A DNA stretch of 64,000 nt from Orobanche coerulescens (taxonomy: Eukaryota; Streptophyta; Magnoliopsida; Lamiales; Orobanchaceae): the NCBI GenBank assembly GCA_033398695.1, contig CM065805.1, positions 166,943,787 through 167,007,786 of the forward strand. The letters are read 5' to 3'. A program made the translations under genes and the position numbers. This document shows positions 9,653 to 19,910 of the stretch, piece after piece. Every line of letters begins with the position of its first letter. Within the stretch, counting starts at the first letter, position 1. The notes under the pieces were generated by a model. The model searched no databases. It saw nothing but the letters and a program-made list of their open reading frames with translations, and was not told the origin of the DNA.

Positions 9653-12600
9653 TCAATGCCACACACTATGGTATCTAATACCCATGTTCTCAAGATGACG
9701 CTCCAAGCTAGTCTGAGAAAGTGGCTTGGTCAGTGGATCGGCGACGTTGTCGGCCGAGTCTACTCTGGCGGACAATGTATCCCTTGCGAACAAATTCTCT
9801 TACGAGATGATACTTCCTCTCAATATGTTTGGTGCTGTTGTGAAACCTCGGCTCCTTGGCTGCGCTACTGACTCCGTCGTTGTCGCGATGCGGTAGACAG
9901 GCGGCTCGGCCACATGGTATCATTTGAAGTTCTCCCGAAACTTCTTAATCCGAACCCTTCCTTGGAAGCCTCCGAGGCCGCTTGATACTCGGCTGACAGT
10001 GGAATCGTGATCGCGCTTTGCTTGGCACTACGCCAAGATCTGCTCCTCCATTAAGAGTAAATATGTAGCGAAGTGGACATCGAGTCGTCCTTCATCCTTG
10101 GAAGTCCGAATCGGTGAATCCCACCACATCCAAATCTCCACCGCCATACATAAGAACCATATCTCTCGTTCTTCTCAAGTACTTGAGAACGTTCTTTATA
10201 GCACCAATGTTCCCTACCAGGTTTGCCTGAAACCTACTCACCACGCTTACGGCATGCGCGATGTCGTCTTGTACACAACATAGCATACATAAGGCTACCC
10301 ACGGCCGAAGCATATGGTATATTACTCATTTCCTTGCGTTGTTCCTCACTTTGAGGACACATCTTCAAGGTGAGTTTTATTCCATGTTGCATCGGTAGGA
10401 ACCCTCTTTTAGAATCATCCATCTTAAATCGCTTTTGATCTTATCTATATAGAGGGCTTGGGAAAGGCCTATTGTTCTCTTCGCTCTATCCCGGTAGAGC
10501 CGAATACCAAGAATATAGGTTGCTTCTCCCAAGTCTTTCATGGAGAAATTACTCAAAGCCAAGCTTTCACGAACCGAGCATTCCCACATCATTTCCTATT
10601 AGTAGAATGTCATCTACATATAGTACTAAGAATGCGATCTTGCTCCCACTAACCTTCTTGTATACACAAGGTTCCTCTTCATTTTGCACGAAGTCAAACT
10701 CTTTGACCGCCTCGTCAAACGTAGGTTCCAACTACGCAACGCTTGCTTGATCCATAAATGGAACGCTGAAGCTTGCGAGACTTTCGAATATCGACTTCGG
10801 ACACAAAGCCTTTAGGCTGCTCCATATAGATTTCCTCCTCGAGGAATCCATTAAGGAAAGCCGTCTTTACGTCCATTTGCCATATCTCATAATCGTAGTA
10901 GCGGCTATAGCAAGCATCATGCGAATAGACTTGATCATGGCTACGGGCGAGAAGGTATCGTGGTAATCGATCCCTTCCTTTTGGGTATAACCCTTTGCCA
11001 CAAGCCGGCCTTATAGGCGTCAACCTTGCCATCACCATCGGTCTTTCTCTTGTAGATCCACTTATTCCCAATGGGCACTATGCCCTTGGGCGGTCTACTA
11101 GAGTCCAGACTGATTGACATGCATCGAGTCTATCTCGGCTTCCATAGCTTCACGCCATTTCGCGGAGTCTACATCCACCATCGCTTGGTCATAGGTTGTT
11201 GGGTCGGTCTCTTGGCTATCACTTGGAACCTCATGGAGACCCGGCTCCTCCAAGTGCACAAGCCCATACCTCTCAAGTAAATGAGACACCCTACTAGACC
11301 TACGAGGTGGTTGTACTTGTGTTTCGAAAGTTCGGTTCAGTTTCTTGCAGTGTCTCTCGAGGAGTTTCATTGTATTCTTCTAAAGAAATACTTCTACCTG
11401 CTCCGCCTTCCTGAATGAACTCATCTTCCAGTAAGTGTGCTTGTAAAGCAACAATGATCCTTCGATCTTCGGGCATGTAGAATAGATATCCCATCGTCCC
11501 AGACGGGAATCCAATGAAACGTCCCTTCGCAGACCTAGCTTCCAACTTTTCCACCTTAGTCTTCTTGACATAAGCGGGACATCCCCAAATCCTAATATGA
11601 TTAAGACTTGGTTTCCTTCCTTCCCACATCTCATGTGGAGTTTTAGGAACGGATTTGGAAGGACATCTGCTCAAGATATACGCGCGATCAGAGTGCATAC
11701 TCCTGGGTAAATCGGCAAGTCAAGATAGCCCAGCATGGATCGGACAATGTTCAACAGTGTCCGGTTCCTTCTTTCTGACACACCATTTAACTGAGGAGTA
11801 CCTGGAGGTGTTAGTTGTGAAACTATTCCATGTTCCTTAAGGAACTCGTCAAACTCCGTACTCATATACTCGCCACCTCGGTCCGACCGAAGTGCTTTGA
11901 TATGATTACCGGTTTGTTTCTCGACTAGGCCTTGAATTCTGGAATTTCTCAAAGGCCTCGGATTTATGTTTCATTAAGTATACATAACCATACCTAGTAT
12001 GATCATCTGTAAACGTAATGAAATATTGATATCCGTCACGTCCGCTTCCAAAGCACCACATACATCGGTATGGATTAATCCCGGTTTATCACGGCTCTTT
12101 GAAATGTCCATGTGAAGGGGGACTTAGTCATTTTGCCTTTAAGGCAAGATTCACAAGTAGGAAAGGGATCCGATCCCAATGGACCCATAAGTCCATCTTT
12201 TTCCATCTTGTAAACCTTGGTCTGACCAACATGACCAAGTCTAAGATGCCATTTCAAAACGTGATTGGTTTCATCCCTACCGCGTTTTCTAGTTATAGTA
12301 TTCACAACTACTCATTCTTTGAGATTTAGATGATACAATCCATTCAATAATGTAGCAGTACCCACTAGTTTATTTCTAAAATAAATTTTGCAGGAACCAT
12401 CACCAATGAAAAATGAAAAGCCTTTTCGGTCCATGACCGGAATGGATACAATGTTTTTGTGCCCCTTGGGCAAAACAAGTACATCTTCTAAAGTCAAAAC
12501 AAAGCTGGATTCTAAACCTAAAAGAAGTGATCCTATGTCGGTCGCCTCGACACTATGCCCGCTTCCGACTGTGATCATAACTTCTCCAGCTCCAAGCTTC

Positions 12601-13491
12601 CTACTTTGTTCCAGATCCTGATTCACGGTACAAATATGAGAACTAGCACCAGAATCCAAAGTATCCGAAGTAGAAAATACGATGGCGAGAACAATTTGTT
12701 TCCAAAACTAAAAGTTCGTAGACGAAGTGCCATGAAGAATCGGACAGTCTCTAGCCCAGTGGCCCAGCTCACCGCACTTGAGACAAGCATCCTTCTTCTT
12801 CTTGTTCTTTGGAACCATCGGGGCCTTGCCCTTTCCCTTAAGGTCCTTAGCTTGTGGTCCAGTCCGCTTCTTGGTCTTTTTCTTCTTATTCTTAGACTTC
12901 CGAAGTCCAAGAAATCACAAGTGCACTCCTTCATCCGCGGGGTCTTCATCGAGGCGAGCGGTCACCGGTTGTTCATTAGCCCGGCTAAATTACATGCAAT
13001 CTCATTGCGGTTGAAGTTCATAACAAAGCGTGAGAAGGAATCGGAGAGACTGTAGGATAAGGTCGGTTTGGAGAGAAGTATCCATTTTAAAATCAAGAGC
13101 CTTCAATCTCTCGATCATGGATATCATTTTGAGGACGTGTTCCCCAACTTTCTCACCTTCCTTCATCCTTGCACCGAACAGTTGCTTGGATATCTCATAT
13201 CTAGCAGTTCTGCTGTGCTCACCATAAAGCTCGGTTAAGTGAGATAGAATCTGCCTAGCAGAAGTCATTTTCTCATGAGCTCTCTGAAGCTCATTAGACA
13301 TGGAAGCCATCATATAAGCACGGACTTTCACGTCATCCTTAACCCACTTTTCGTGGTTTTCAATCTCTTCCTGATTGGCTCGAGTCCGCATAGGAGGCGC
13401 CGGAATGTCCGTCTCCAAGACGTATCCCAGTGCCTCTATACTGAGGACAATCATCAGATTGCGGAGCCAATCCACAAAGTTAGGTCCCATT
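9650..13491 (-). pseudogene. Copia 2 gag (part) and pol
   Basis: Minus-strand order is Gag UBN2 domain (13491-13020), CCHC zinc knuckle CLKCGELGHWARDC (about 12785-12744), aspartic protease starting at DSGASSHIC (12656), the GAG-pre-integrase HHCC region (ALKWHLRLGHVGQTKV, about 12250), an integrase with KALRSDRGGEY and EFLKEHGIV (11952-11700), a reverse transcriptase with KWREAMEAEIDSM (about 11180), [11 protein letters not shown] (about 10880) and YVDDILLIGN (about 10620), then RNase H (GFTDSDFQG at about 10100, and the KHIE region near 9840). Reading frames shift many times, so it cannot make a polyprotein as written. Some shifts may be consensus errors at CHG sites. Confidence 0.85.
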
Positions 13492-13865
13492 TGTAATACC
13501 AGTAATTTTGATCCCCGGAAATTTTCTATTTTTGGCGGAAGTCTATTTTGACGACTTGCTTGGGACCGTTTCGTCATCCTGAGAAATGATTAATTCTACA
13601 CTTTTTGTCATCCGAGTTCGTTTCGGTATCGTTCTATTGAATTCCGTGTTCTTTACCGACTTTTCCACGTATGAGTTCGACTTTGTTAAATCACCATAAA
13701 TTCTTGGAAACTCCAAAAATTCTGAATCTTTGCAATATTATAGATCATCGAGTTAGATTTTCAATAATTCAAACGGTGAGTCAATCGGAGTCCGGACGAG
13801 AGAGTTATGGTCGTTTTAGCTCACCCGCTCATTTTTTTCAGTATTGGCCGATCACCGCCGACCGG

Positions 13866-14160
13866 ACTCGGTCGTGTCGTCCGACACGGCCCGTGCCGTA
13901 CTCGTCCGGAAATGCCGAAGTTTCTGCCGACCGAACTCGGCCGTGTCGTCGACACGGCCGTGCGTACTCTTCCGGATAAGCGAGCCATCGCCGACACGCC
14001 GACCGTGTTCGGTACACGGCCGAGTCATGCCGAAGTCAGTCGGACGGGTCACTATCGGAAGGCCTTCAGCGCGCGGCCGTGTCAAGCGAGGACACGGTCG
14101 AGTCCTGTCGGCGGTATGCGACACGACCGTGCCGATCGGCACGGGCCGTGTCCTGGCGAG
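13866..14160. repeat. Palindrome array GACACGGCCGTGTC in Gypsy I 5' LTR
   Basis: Repeated short perfect or near-perfect palindromes such as GCCGTGTCGTCGACACGGC, all CpG-rich, end just upstream of the TATA box CTATAAAGG. The position fits an enhancer or repressor array in U3. Function is inference. Confidence 0.8.
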
Positions 14161-14168
14161 CGATCGGC

Positions 14169-14177
14169 CTATAAAGG
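14169..14177 (+). promoter_or_regulatory. LTR TATA box (Gypsy I 5' LTR)
   Basis: CTATAAAGG follows the palindrome array; the 3' LTR has TATAAAAGG at 20586-20594. A pyrimidine-rich leader (TTCACCTTCTTCTTCTCC) starts about 35 bp downstream, as expected of a plant start site. Confidence 0.6.
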
Positions 14178-14707
14178 CCTGCAGACGTTTTTATCGCCAT
14201 TTTTCACCTTCTTCTTCTCCTCTTCCGCACCGGGCGTGTTCTAAGCTTGAAGCCATGTTGTTTAACAACATATCCATGGAGTTCTTTGGGTTATATCATC
14301 AATCGTTCGTCCGATATCATCCCTTGATCCAAATAATCAAGGTTAGATCTTTAGAACCCTACTTTTGGTAAAATTGGGGTTTTCACGTTTTGTCCGATTC
14401 GTTCTGTTTTGTCGATTAATTCATGATGAATATGATTAATCTTGTTGGTATTCTTAGTTTCCCTACGGACTCATGGTATATTTCGTGATTTTTACGGAAT
14501 CGAGAGGGTTTGGTTGTGGTCCGCCCTCGTTGTGGTTTATATACGAATATACATGAATCGTAGGCAAGTTTCGGGAGTCTCTTCGTGTAATTTGAGTATG
14601 GATAATTAATTGTCATATTCCTTGCAAATTGTTTAGGTGCCGGAAGCGCGTTCTCGGACCTACCGAACTCATATCTTTCCTCCGTTCGATTTCTCGATGT
14701 CTCAAAG

Positions 14708-15126
14708 GCAAGTATACATTTATGATTGTACGTTCTCGACTTTGAAAGTAAGAAATATTGATGGCATATCATGAACGAACCGTTTTTACGGCATTCATAG
14801 ATATATTAATTGGCATGTAATGAACGAACCGTTTTGACGGCATTCCTACATGTATCGGCGTATGAGGTGAACGAACCGTTTTGACGGCATTCACATACGT
14901 AACGGCGTATGAGGTGAACGAACCGTTTCTACGGCATTCACATACGTCTTATGAGATTTTAGTTATTCCGGAATACTAGTCTTAAATTGATGAATTGACG
15001 GATATTGATGAATTGACGGATTACATTTACTTTATTGTCGAGAAGTATTATGTTTCATATTGTTATACTTGCACTAGCTATTCGACGGCTAACCCCTTTA
15101 TGGGAAATACGTTTCATGTATTTCGA
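14708..15126 (+). other. Predicted GC-AG leader intron in Gypsy I 5' LTR
   Basis: The donor AAAG|GCAAGTAT is the consensus of GC-AG introns. The branch-like GGCTAAC lies near 15088, and the acceptor is damaged here (TTTCGAG) but intact in the 3' LTR copy (21128-21548, TTTCAG|GT). The segment holds the 47-bp repeats. Splicing is inferred from sequence only. Confidence 0.45.
14773..14945 (+). repeat. Four-copy 47-49 bp tandem repeat in Gypsy I 5' LTR
   Basis: Units begin GAACGAACCGTTTTGACGG at 14773, 14822, 14869 and 14916. The same array is at 21193-21365 in the 3' LTR, and a relative in reverse orientation is at 62580-62699. AACCGTTTT may resemble a MYB-type site, which is speculative. Confidence 0.9.
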
Positions 15127-15487
15127 GTTCCAGGAGAGCGGACGGCGGGTACAGTCGGCATGAAGATGATGGGCAAGTGTGATCGTGTCTTGTCTCGGTT
15201 ATCTCTTTTGGTTTCCTCCATTCGGTGTTGTTGTCTTGGAATGGATTTTTAAATACTCGAGTATTGTATTTGATTTCCTTGATGTTCCGGCTGTGTTGCC
15301 GAGGTATTGATTTGTGCGGTGATGTATATGGTTTCATTGTTTATGGTTTCAATACCATTTGTATCGTCTTTCTTTCTATTGTATGTAGACCTTATCGGTC
15401 AAGTTTATAGTTCCGCGTATGTTTAGCCTTGTGGGTCCCACGGCGGGGCTCACGGCCGTAATATACTGAATAACTTGGGGTGTTACG

Positions 15488-16012
15488 AATATGGTATCGA
15501 GCTTAGGTTTATGGATACCTAGGGTCACGGTCTTTAGTCGATTGTGTCGGCATTTGCCTGATATCACTACTCTGCCATCATCACAGTGCGACCGGTACTT
15601 GTAAGTCCTCTCACTCTTCTCGTATTTTTCTTAATCGTTTCGTTTATAGCTTCGTATTCTTGGGAATTGGTCACTTCGAGAATGTGCGATTCGGATTATA
15701 CTTACGCACGTGTGTGCCTTTCAGAATGTAGGCTGAAAGTAGGAAGAATCGTGACCGTGGTCACGGACGTGAACTCTTCCTTGAGATTTTGTTTAATTGC
15801 TAATTGCGATATTGGTGTGTATCGGTATTATGTTGAGACTTTGTTTAGGAGTCGCATGCTAGTATCACGGGAGATTTTCGACTTCACAGACTTGTAAGTA
15901 TGTTGTTCGGATTATTTGATAATTCTTGGTGAATTTGAATTCCCGTTGAAATGTTGTTTGTGCGAGTGATTGCGAGTTTCGAGGACGAAACTTGTTTTTA
16001 AGGGGGGTAGAG
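15488..16012 (+). other. Gypsy I PBS, first interior block and internal PPT
   Basis: PBS-like TGGTATCGAGCTTAGG (15492) corresponds to TGGTATCAGAGCTCTAGG of Gypsy II with small losses, as in elements primed by initiator-Met tRNA. The block has no gag. It ends in GAGGACGAAACTTG and AAGGGGGGTAGAG, a good polypurine tract, directly before a foreign LTR. Confidence 0.65.
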
Positions 16013-17503
16013 TGTAATACCCCGATTTTTCGGATATTTTTTTTTCGTTTATATGTTGGATGTCGTTGATGGATAATTGTTCTTGAGGATGATGTGAACG
16101 TATGACAATGTTATTGAATGTGTTTATGTATTCATTGTGCCGTATGATCGTTTGGTATGTCGAGATGTTGGTCGAGAATAGCGAAAAATGGCTAAGTACA
16201 GCTACGTTAGCGCACGCTACAAGGTATGCCTAGCACGCGCTAAGATATATACTTAGCGTACGCTACGGTGCATACTTAGCACACGCTAAGAGGTTCGGTT
16301 ACGTACGCTAAGGAGGACCCCTAACGTACGTAACGACTTGCTGGGTTAGTTCGGAAGGCGACCGACAGGTAGGCCCAGGTTGATTTTTATATTCAGTTAG
16401 CGCACGCTAACGTATGTTGGTTAGCGCACGCTAACACCAGATCGCTATTAATGGAACCTTAACTTTCGGCAGAGGATGTTGACAGGTGAGTCAACGTACG
16501 TGTTATGTACGTTATACAAGACGTGTTACGTACGTGACACAACCATTGTACTGTAGCAAGTTAACTGGTATATTACGTACGTTGTATGGTATGGGTTACG
16601 TACGTAATGGGTACGCGGAATGAGACAGTGAGTTGGTTACGTACGTTATGGATTTTGGATTACGTACGTTAAAGTTGTTACGTACGTTAAGAAAGGACAC
16701 CTACGTTCGTAATGAGAGTGCAATTTATATATTGAAGTGTTGCCTTTCATTTCTCTCACGATCATTTGAGATATTTCTCTCCAAAACTCGTCCCTCTTCA
16801 CTTTTAAGAGTGTTCTAAGCACTTTTAACATGATTGTGAGCTTGGAATCATGGAATTAGAGCTTAGTTATGGAACTATTGTTGATTCTTGAAGTGATTCC
16901 TTGTGTTATCCATATTCTATGAGGTTTATGTTGAAGGAAGATAATGATATGCTTTGAATATGTTGATTATGATTATGGAATCATAGAGATATTGATGTTC
17001 TTGAGGCCATATGATGACTATGATGATTTAATGATTCTTGGAATGGAGTTCAATTATTCTTTCTTCGTGGTTCGTCCATACAAGGTAATCCTCATATCCC
17101 TTTGATAGTGGCTCATTTTTTTTTCATTTTGGATTACTACTTGGGAGGGAGTATGTTGGGAATCATGTATTTTGATGTTCGTCTTATTTTAATGAAAATG
17201 CATAAATTGGACTGTACTTTTATCCGCTGCGTGAGTATTTTTGAAATGGATTTTGGTATTTTGCCAACTGAAATTTTATTTTGTAAAACCGATTCCCTAA
17301 ACTGAGTTTTTGGCATTTTAACCTTGATCGTTTTGACGGTATTTGGAAAATGATTTTTTTTTTTTTTAGTATTTGAAAAATATTACCGTCATCGGTCTTT
17401 TTGGCATTTTTGGAATGACGTGGAAAATTGTGCTTAGCCTGGTAAATCCTTGTGAGAAGGGTTTACGGCGTGTAATATTCCCAGGAGGATGCAGGGTGTT
17501 ACA
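16013..17503 (+). repeat. Foreign gypsy LTR ('LTR_X') inside Gypsy I
   Basis: 1491 bp starting TGTAATACCCG and ending GGGTGTTACA, preceded by a PPT and followed by a PBS-like ATGGTATCATG (17506). There is no second copy and no 5-bp duplication (TAGAG against ATTAT), so it is not a simple nested or solo insertion. Its U3 carries TTAGCGCACGCTAA and TTACGTACGTAA palindromes (16205-16700) before a TATA-like TTTATATAT (16724). A GT-type donor CAAG|GTAATC is at 17085, and a terminal stem-loop is at 17442-17466. Confidence 0.7.
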
Positions 17504-19910
17504 ATTATGGTATCATGTGATAATGTTATACGAGATTTATTGGAATTGTAATAAGAGATTTCGGATGTTGATATGATCATTGAGATCTTCTTCATATGGT
17601 GATAAGGGTTTTGTTGCGATTCTTGAGATTGTATGAATGACATGATGAAGAAAATGGTAACATGGAGATATATACCTCGGAGATGTTGTTACGAGCGTGA
17701 TTTCGGATATTTCATGTTCTTGAAGAACTCTTGAATTATACGAGGTGATGAAATTTTTTTTTTAGAAGTGTTGATGTTTTGAAAATGAATATGGAATATT
17801 CATATCTAGAGCTAAACTATGTGTTGGAAATAATATTCGTATAGGAATACGAATGTGATTATGAGTTTGATGATACTATTATTCATCTCTGAATTTGGAA
17901 GCCCATACGTATGGAGCAAATATTCAAATCGAATGATTGGATTGTTTGATAACCTTTTTAAATATGATTATCTATTGTTTTGAACCAGTCGGATGATTCG
18001 AATTGATGACGGTTATAAGTAAATTTTAACGATGGATTTACGAGAAGGGAACCTTGTCAATTCGTATTTAAGAATTGAGTTTAGAACATTTAGACCCTTA
18101 TTATTGGTCCGAATTGGTTCGATATGATCATCATATTTCGACTCGTATTGTGGACAGGATTTGTAAGTGTCTGAGTTGGATTGTTCAGACTGTGATTAGT
18201 CGAGATATGGTAAAACGATTGAGTTCGTGGTTTGGTGGTATTGATATTCGTCGTCATCGAACCGGTTGATTATCAATCCTTCGTTTTACAATAAGGTATG
18301 ATGTTTGATCGTGAATTATGTTGTGTTGCGGTTAAGGTTGAAGGGTTCGTAGATTAACTTGGTCGAGACTGAGGGAATTCGTAAGACGAAATCAACTGAA
18401 TTAGTAACAGTACGTTGTATTGATATCGAGACAAGTTTTATACTCGTACTAATCAATGAGACTAATGTTATCGTGTAGGCGTACGATTGTGTGTATCATT
18501 TTGGGACTTGGCCTCTTTATGATTGTATTGATATCAAGGGATTGGTTGACACGACGCCGTCGGCAAATTATGCCAAATGTTACTGTTGTTTGTAAATGGC
18601 CGGTTCAAGGCATTACGATACTTGTTGGTAAAGTTGCTATCGATAGCCGGTTCGCGGTATCGATGTATCGATTATTATTGTTCGAGATTAATGTCGTTCT
18701 GAGACATCGTTGAATCTTTGTCATCGAATTGGATCTGTTGCTATGATGTTGCGTTAACCGATTGGGGACGTTTGATATATCCTTTTGTCATCTCCGTTTC
18801 GGTGGTCGGTTTAAGACACCGGGACATCTATTCTATCGTATCATTGATTATCGATTGACCGTTCTAGGGTAATCGAGGTATTGAATTGGGATTATCGAAT
18901 ATAATTCCCATCCGTTGTCGAAGATACTCTCATCCGTTATATCATTGTTATCGATTGGCCATTCTACGGTAATCGAAGTATTGAATTGGGATTATCAATG
19001 ATAATTCCCATCCGTTGAATTATTATTGTCGTGTTGACCGATTCAAGGCAGCACATTATTATTCTTGTGAACTCGGTAATTTTGTGATCGTTGAGGGTTG
19101 AGGATTTTCCGAATTGTGGTGTTGTGATTATTGCCGTGTTAATCGGTCCTTAGGAAATTCTGATCCCAGGATGGTTGTTTTGAATATCGTTTGTCGTGTC
19201 GATCTTTCATTATTCGTGTGTCATCGTTCACTTGGTGAGTCGTATGATCCGTATTGGATGTTTTATCCCTTGAGTTTCGTTGTCATGTTGTATCGTGGCA
19301 TATCTGGAATCATGTCTGCGTGCCGATTGGTTATGTGTAAGAATTCTTAGCCAGGCACCCGATGGTCATGCGTGGATATTTCCGCATTGGACCGTGCACA
19401 CGAGACGTAGTTCTTGAGGCTAATTAGGTACATTGTCACACATATATTCTGGATTCCGTATACGGGGTGGACATGTGCACGGACACATTTCCGGATCGGG
19501 CGTACTGTGATGTCCCTCTTGAGCTTTATTGATTGATCGTTCGTAGTCCATGTTGTATTGGATATGTCCAAGCCAATTGCGATGGTTGTTCACACGCCGA
19601 GGGGTATGTCCGGCGATCGGGTTTGCTCCTTTGAGATCTGTATTGTGATGATTCTGACTTTGGGTATTCGGCTTTCGAGGCCATTGTGATGTATCGGTAT
19701 TCCGTTGGAGCCTTCGGGCATTGTGAATTCGTATCTTTTCGGCATTGGTTTGGTTTGCCTTCGGGTAATGTATTGTGGTGTTCTATATTGATGATTCGCC
19801 GTTTGGGCGTAAGTTTGATTCTTGTGTATCTCGTTGAGTTTTCTGGCGAAATATTTCTTCTCCCTACTGTTTTAAGTTTCGGGACGAAACTTCTTTTAGA
19901 GATGGTAGAA
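17504..19910 (+). other. Gypsy I second interior block and PPT
   Basis: About 2.4 kb of non-coding sequence with only short frames. It is related to the interior of the LARD element on the other strand (near-identical to 47811-47900 at its end). It closes with TTTCGGGACGAAACTTC and GATGGTAGAA (19876-19910), the PPT used by the flanking 3' LTR. No gag, protease, RT or integrase motif was found. Confidence 0.7.

Larger units (their letters stand above)
13492..15487 (+). repeat. Gypsy I 5' LTR
   Basis: It starts TGTAATACC and ends GGGGTGTTAC. It contains a GACACGGCCGTG palindrome array (13866-14160), a TATA box (14170), predicted introns 14342-14636 and 14708-15126, four copies of a 47-49 bp repeat (14773-14945), a CTAACCCC motif near 15089 and a terminal stem-loop (15431-15453). 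The acceptor reads TTTCGAG here but TTTCAGG in the 3' LTR. Confidence 0.88.

Noticed and set aside
13866..14160. CpG island or host promoter
   Set aside because: The GC-rich block recurs in both LTRs of Gypsy I with the same TATA box, so it belongs to the retroelement.
16013..17503. LTR_X as a solo LTR left by a nested insertion
   Set aside because: The flanks (TAGAG and ATTAT) give no target duplication, and a PPT and a PBS-like site lie directly on either side, so it looks like part of a composite element.
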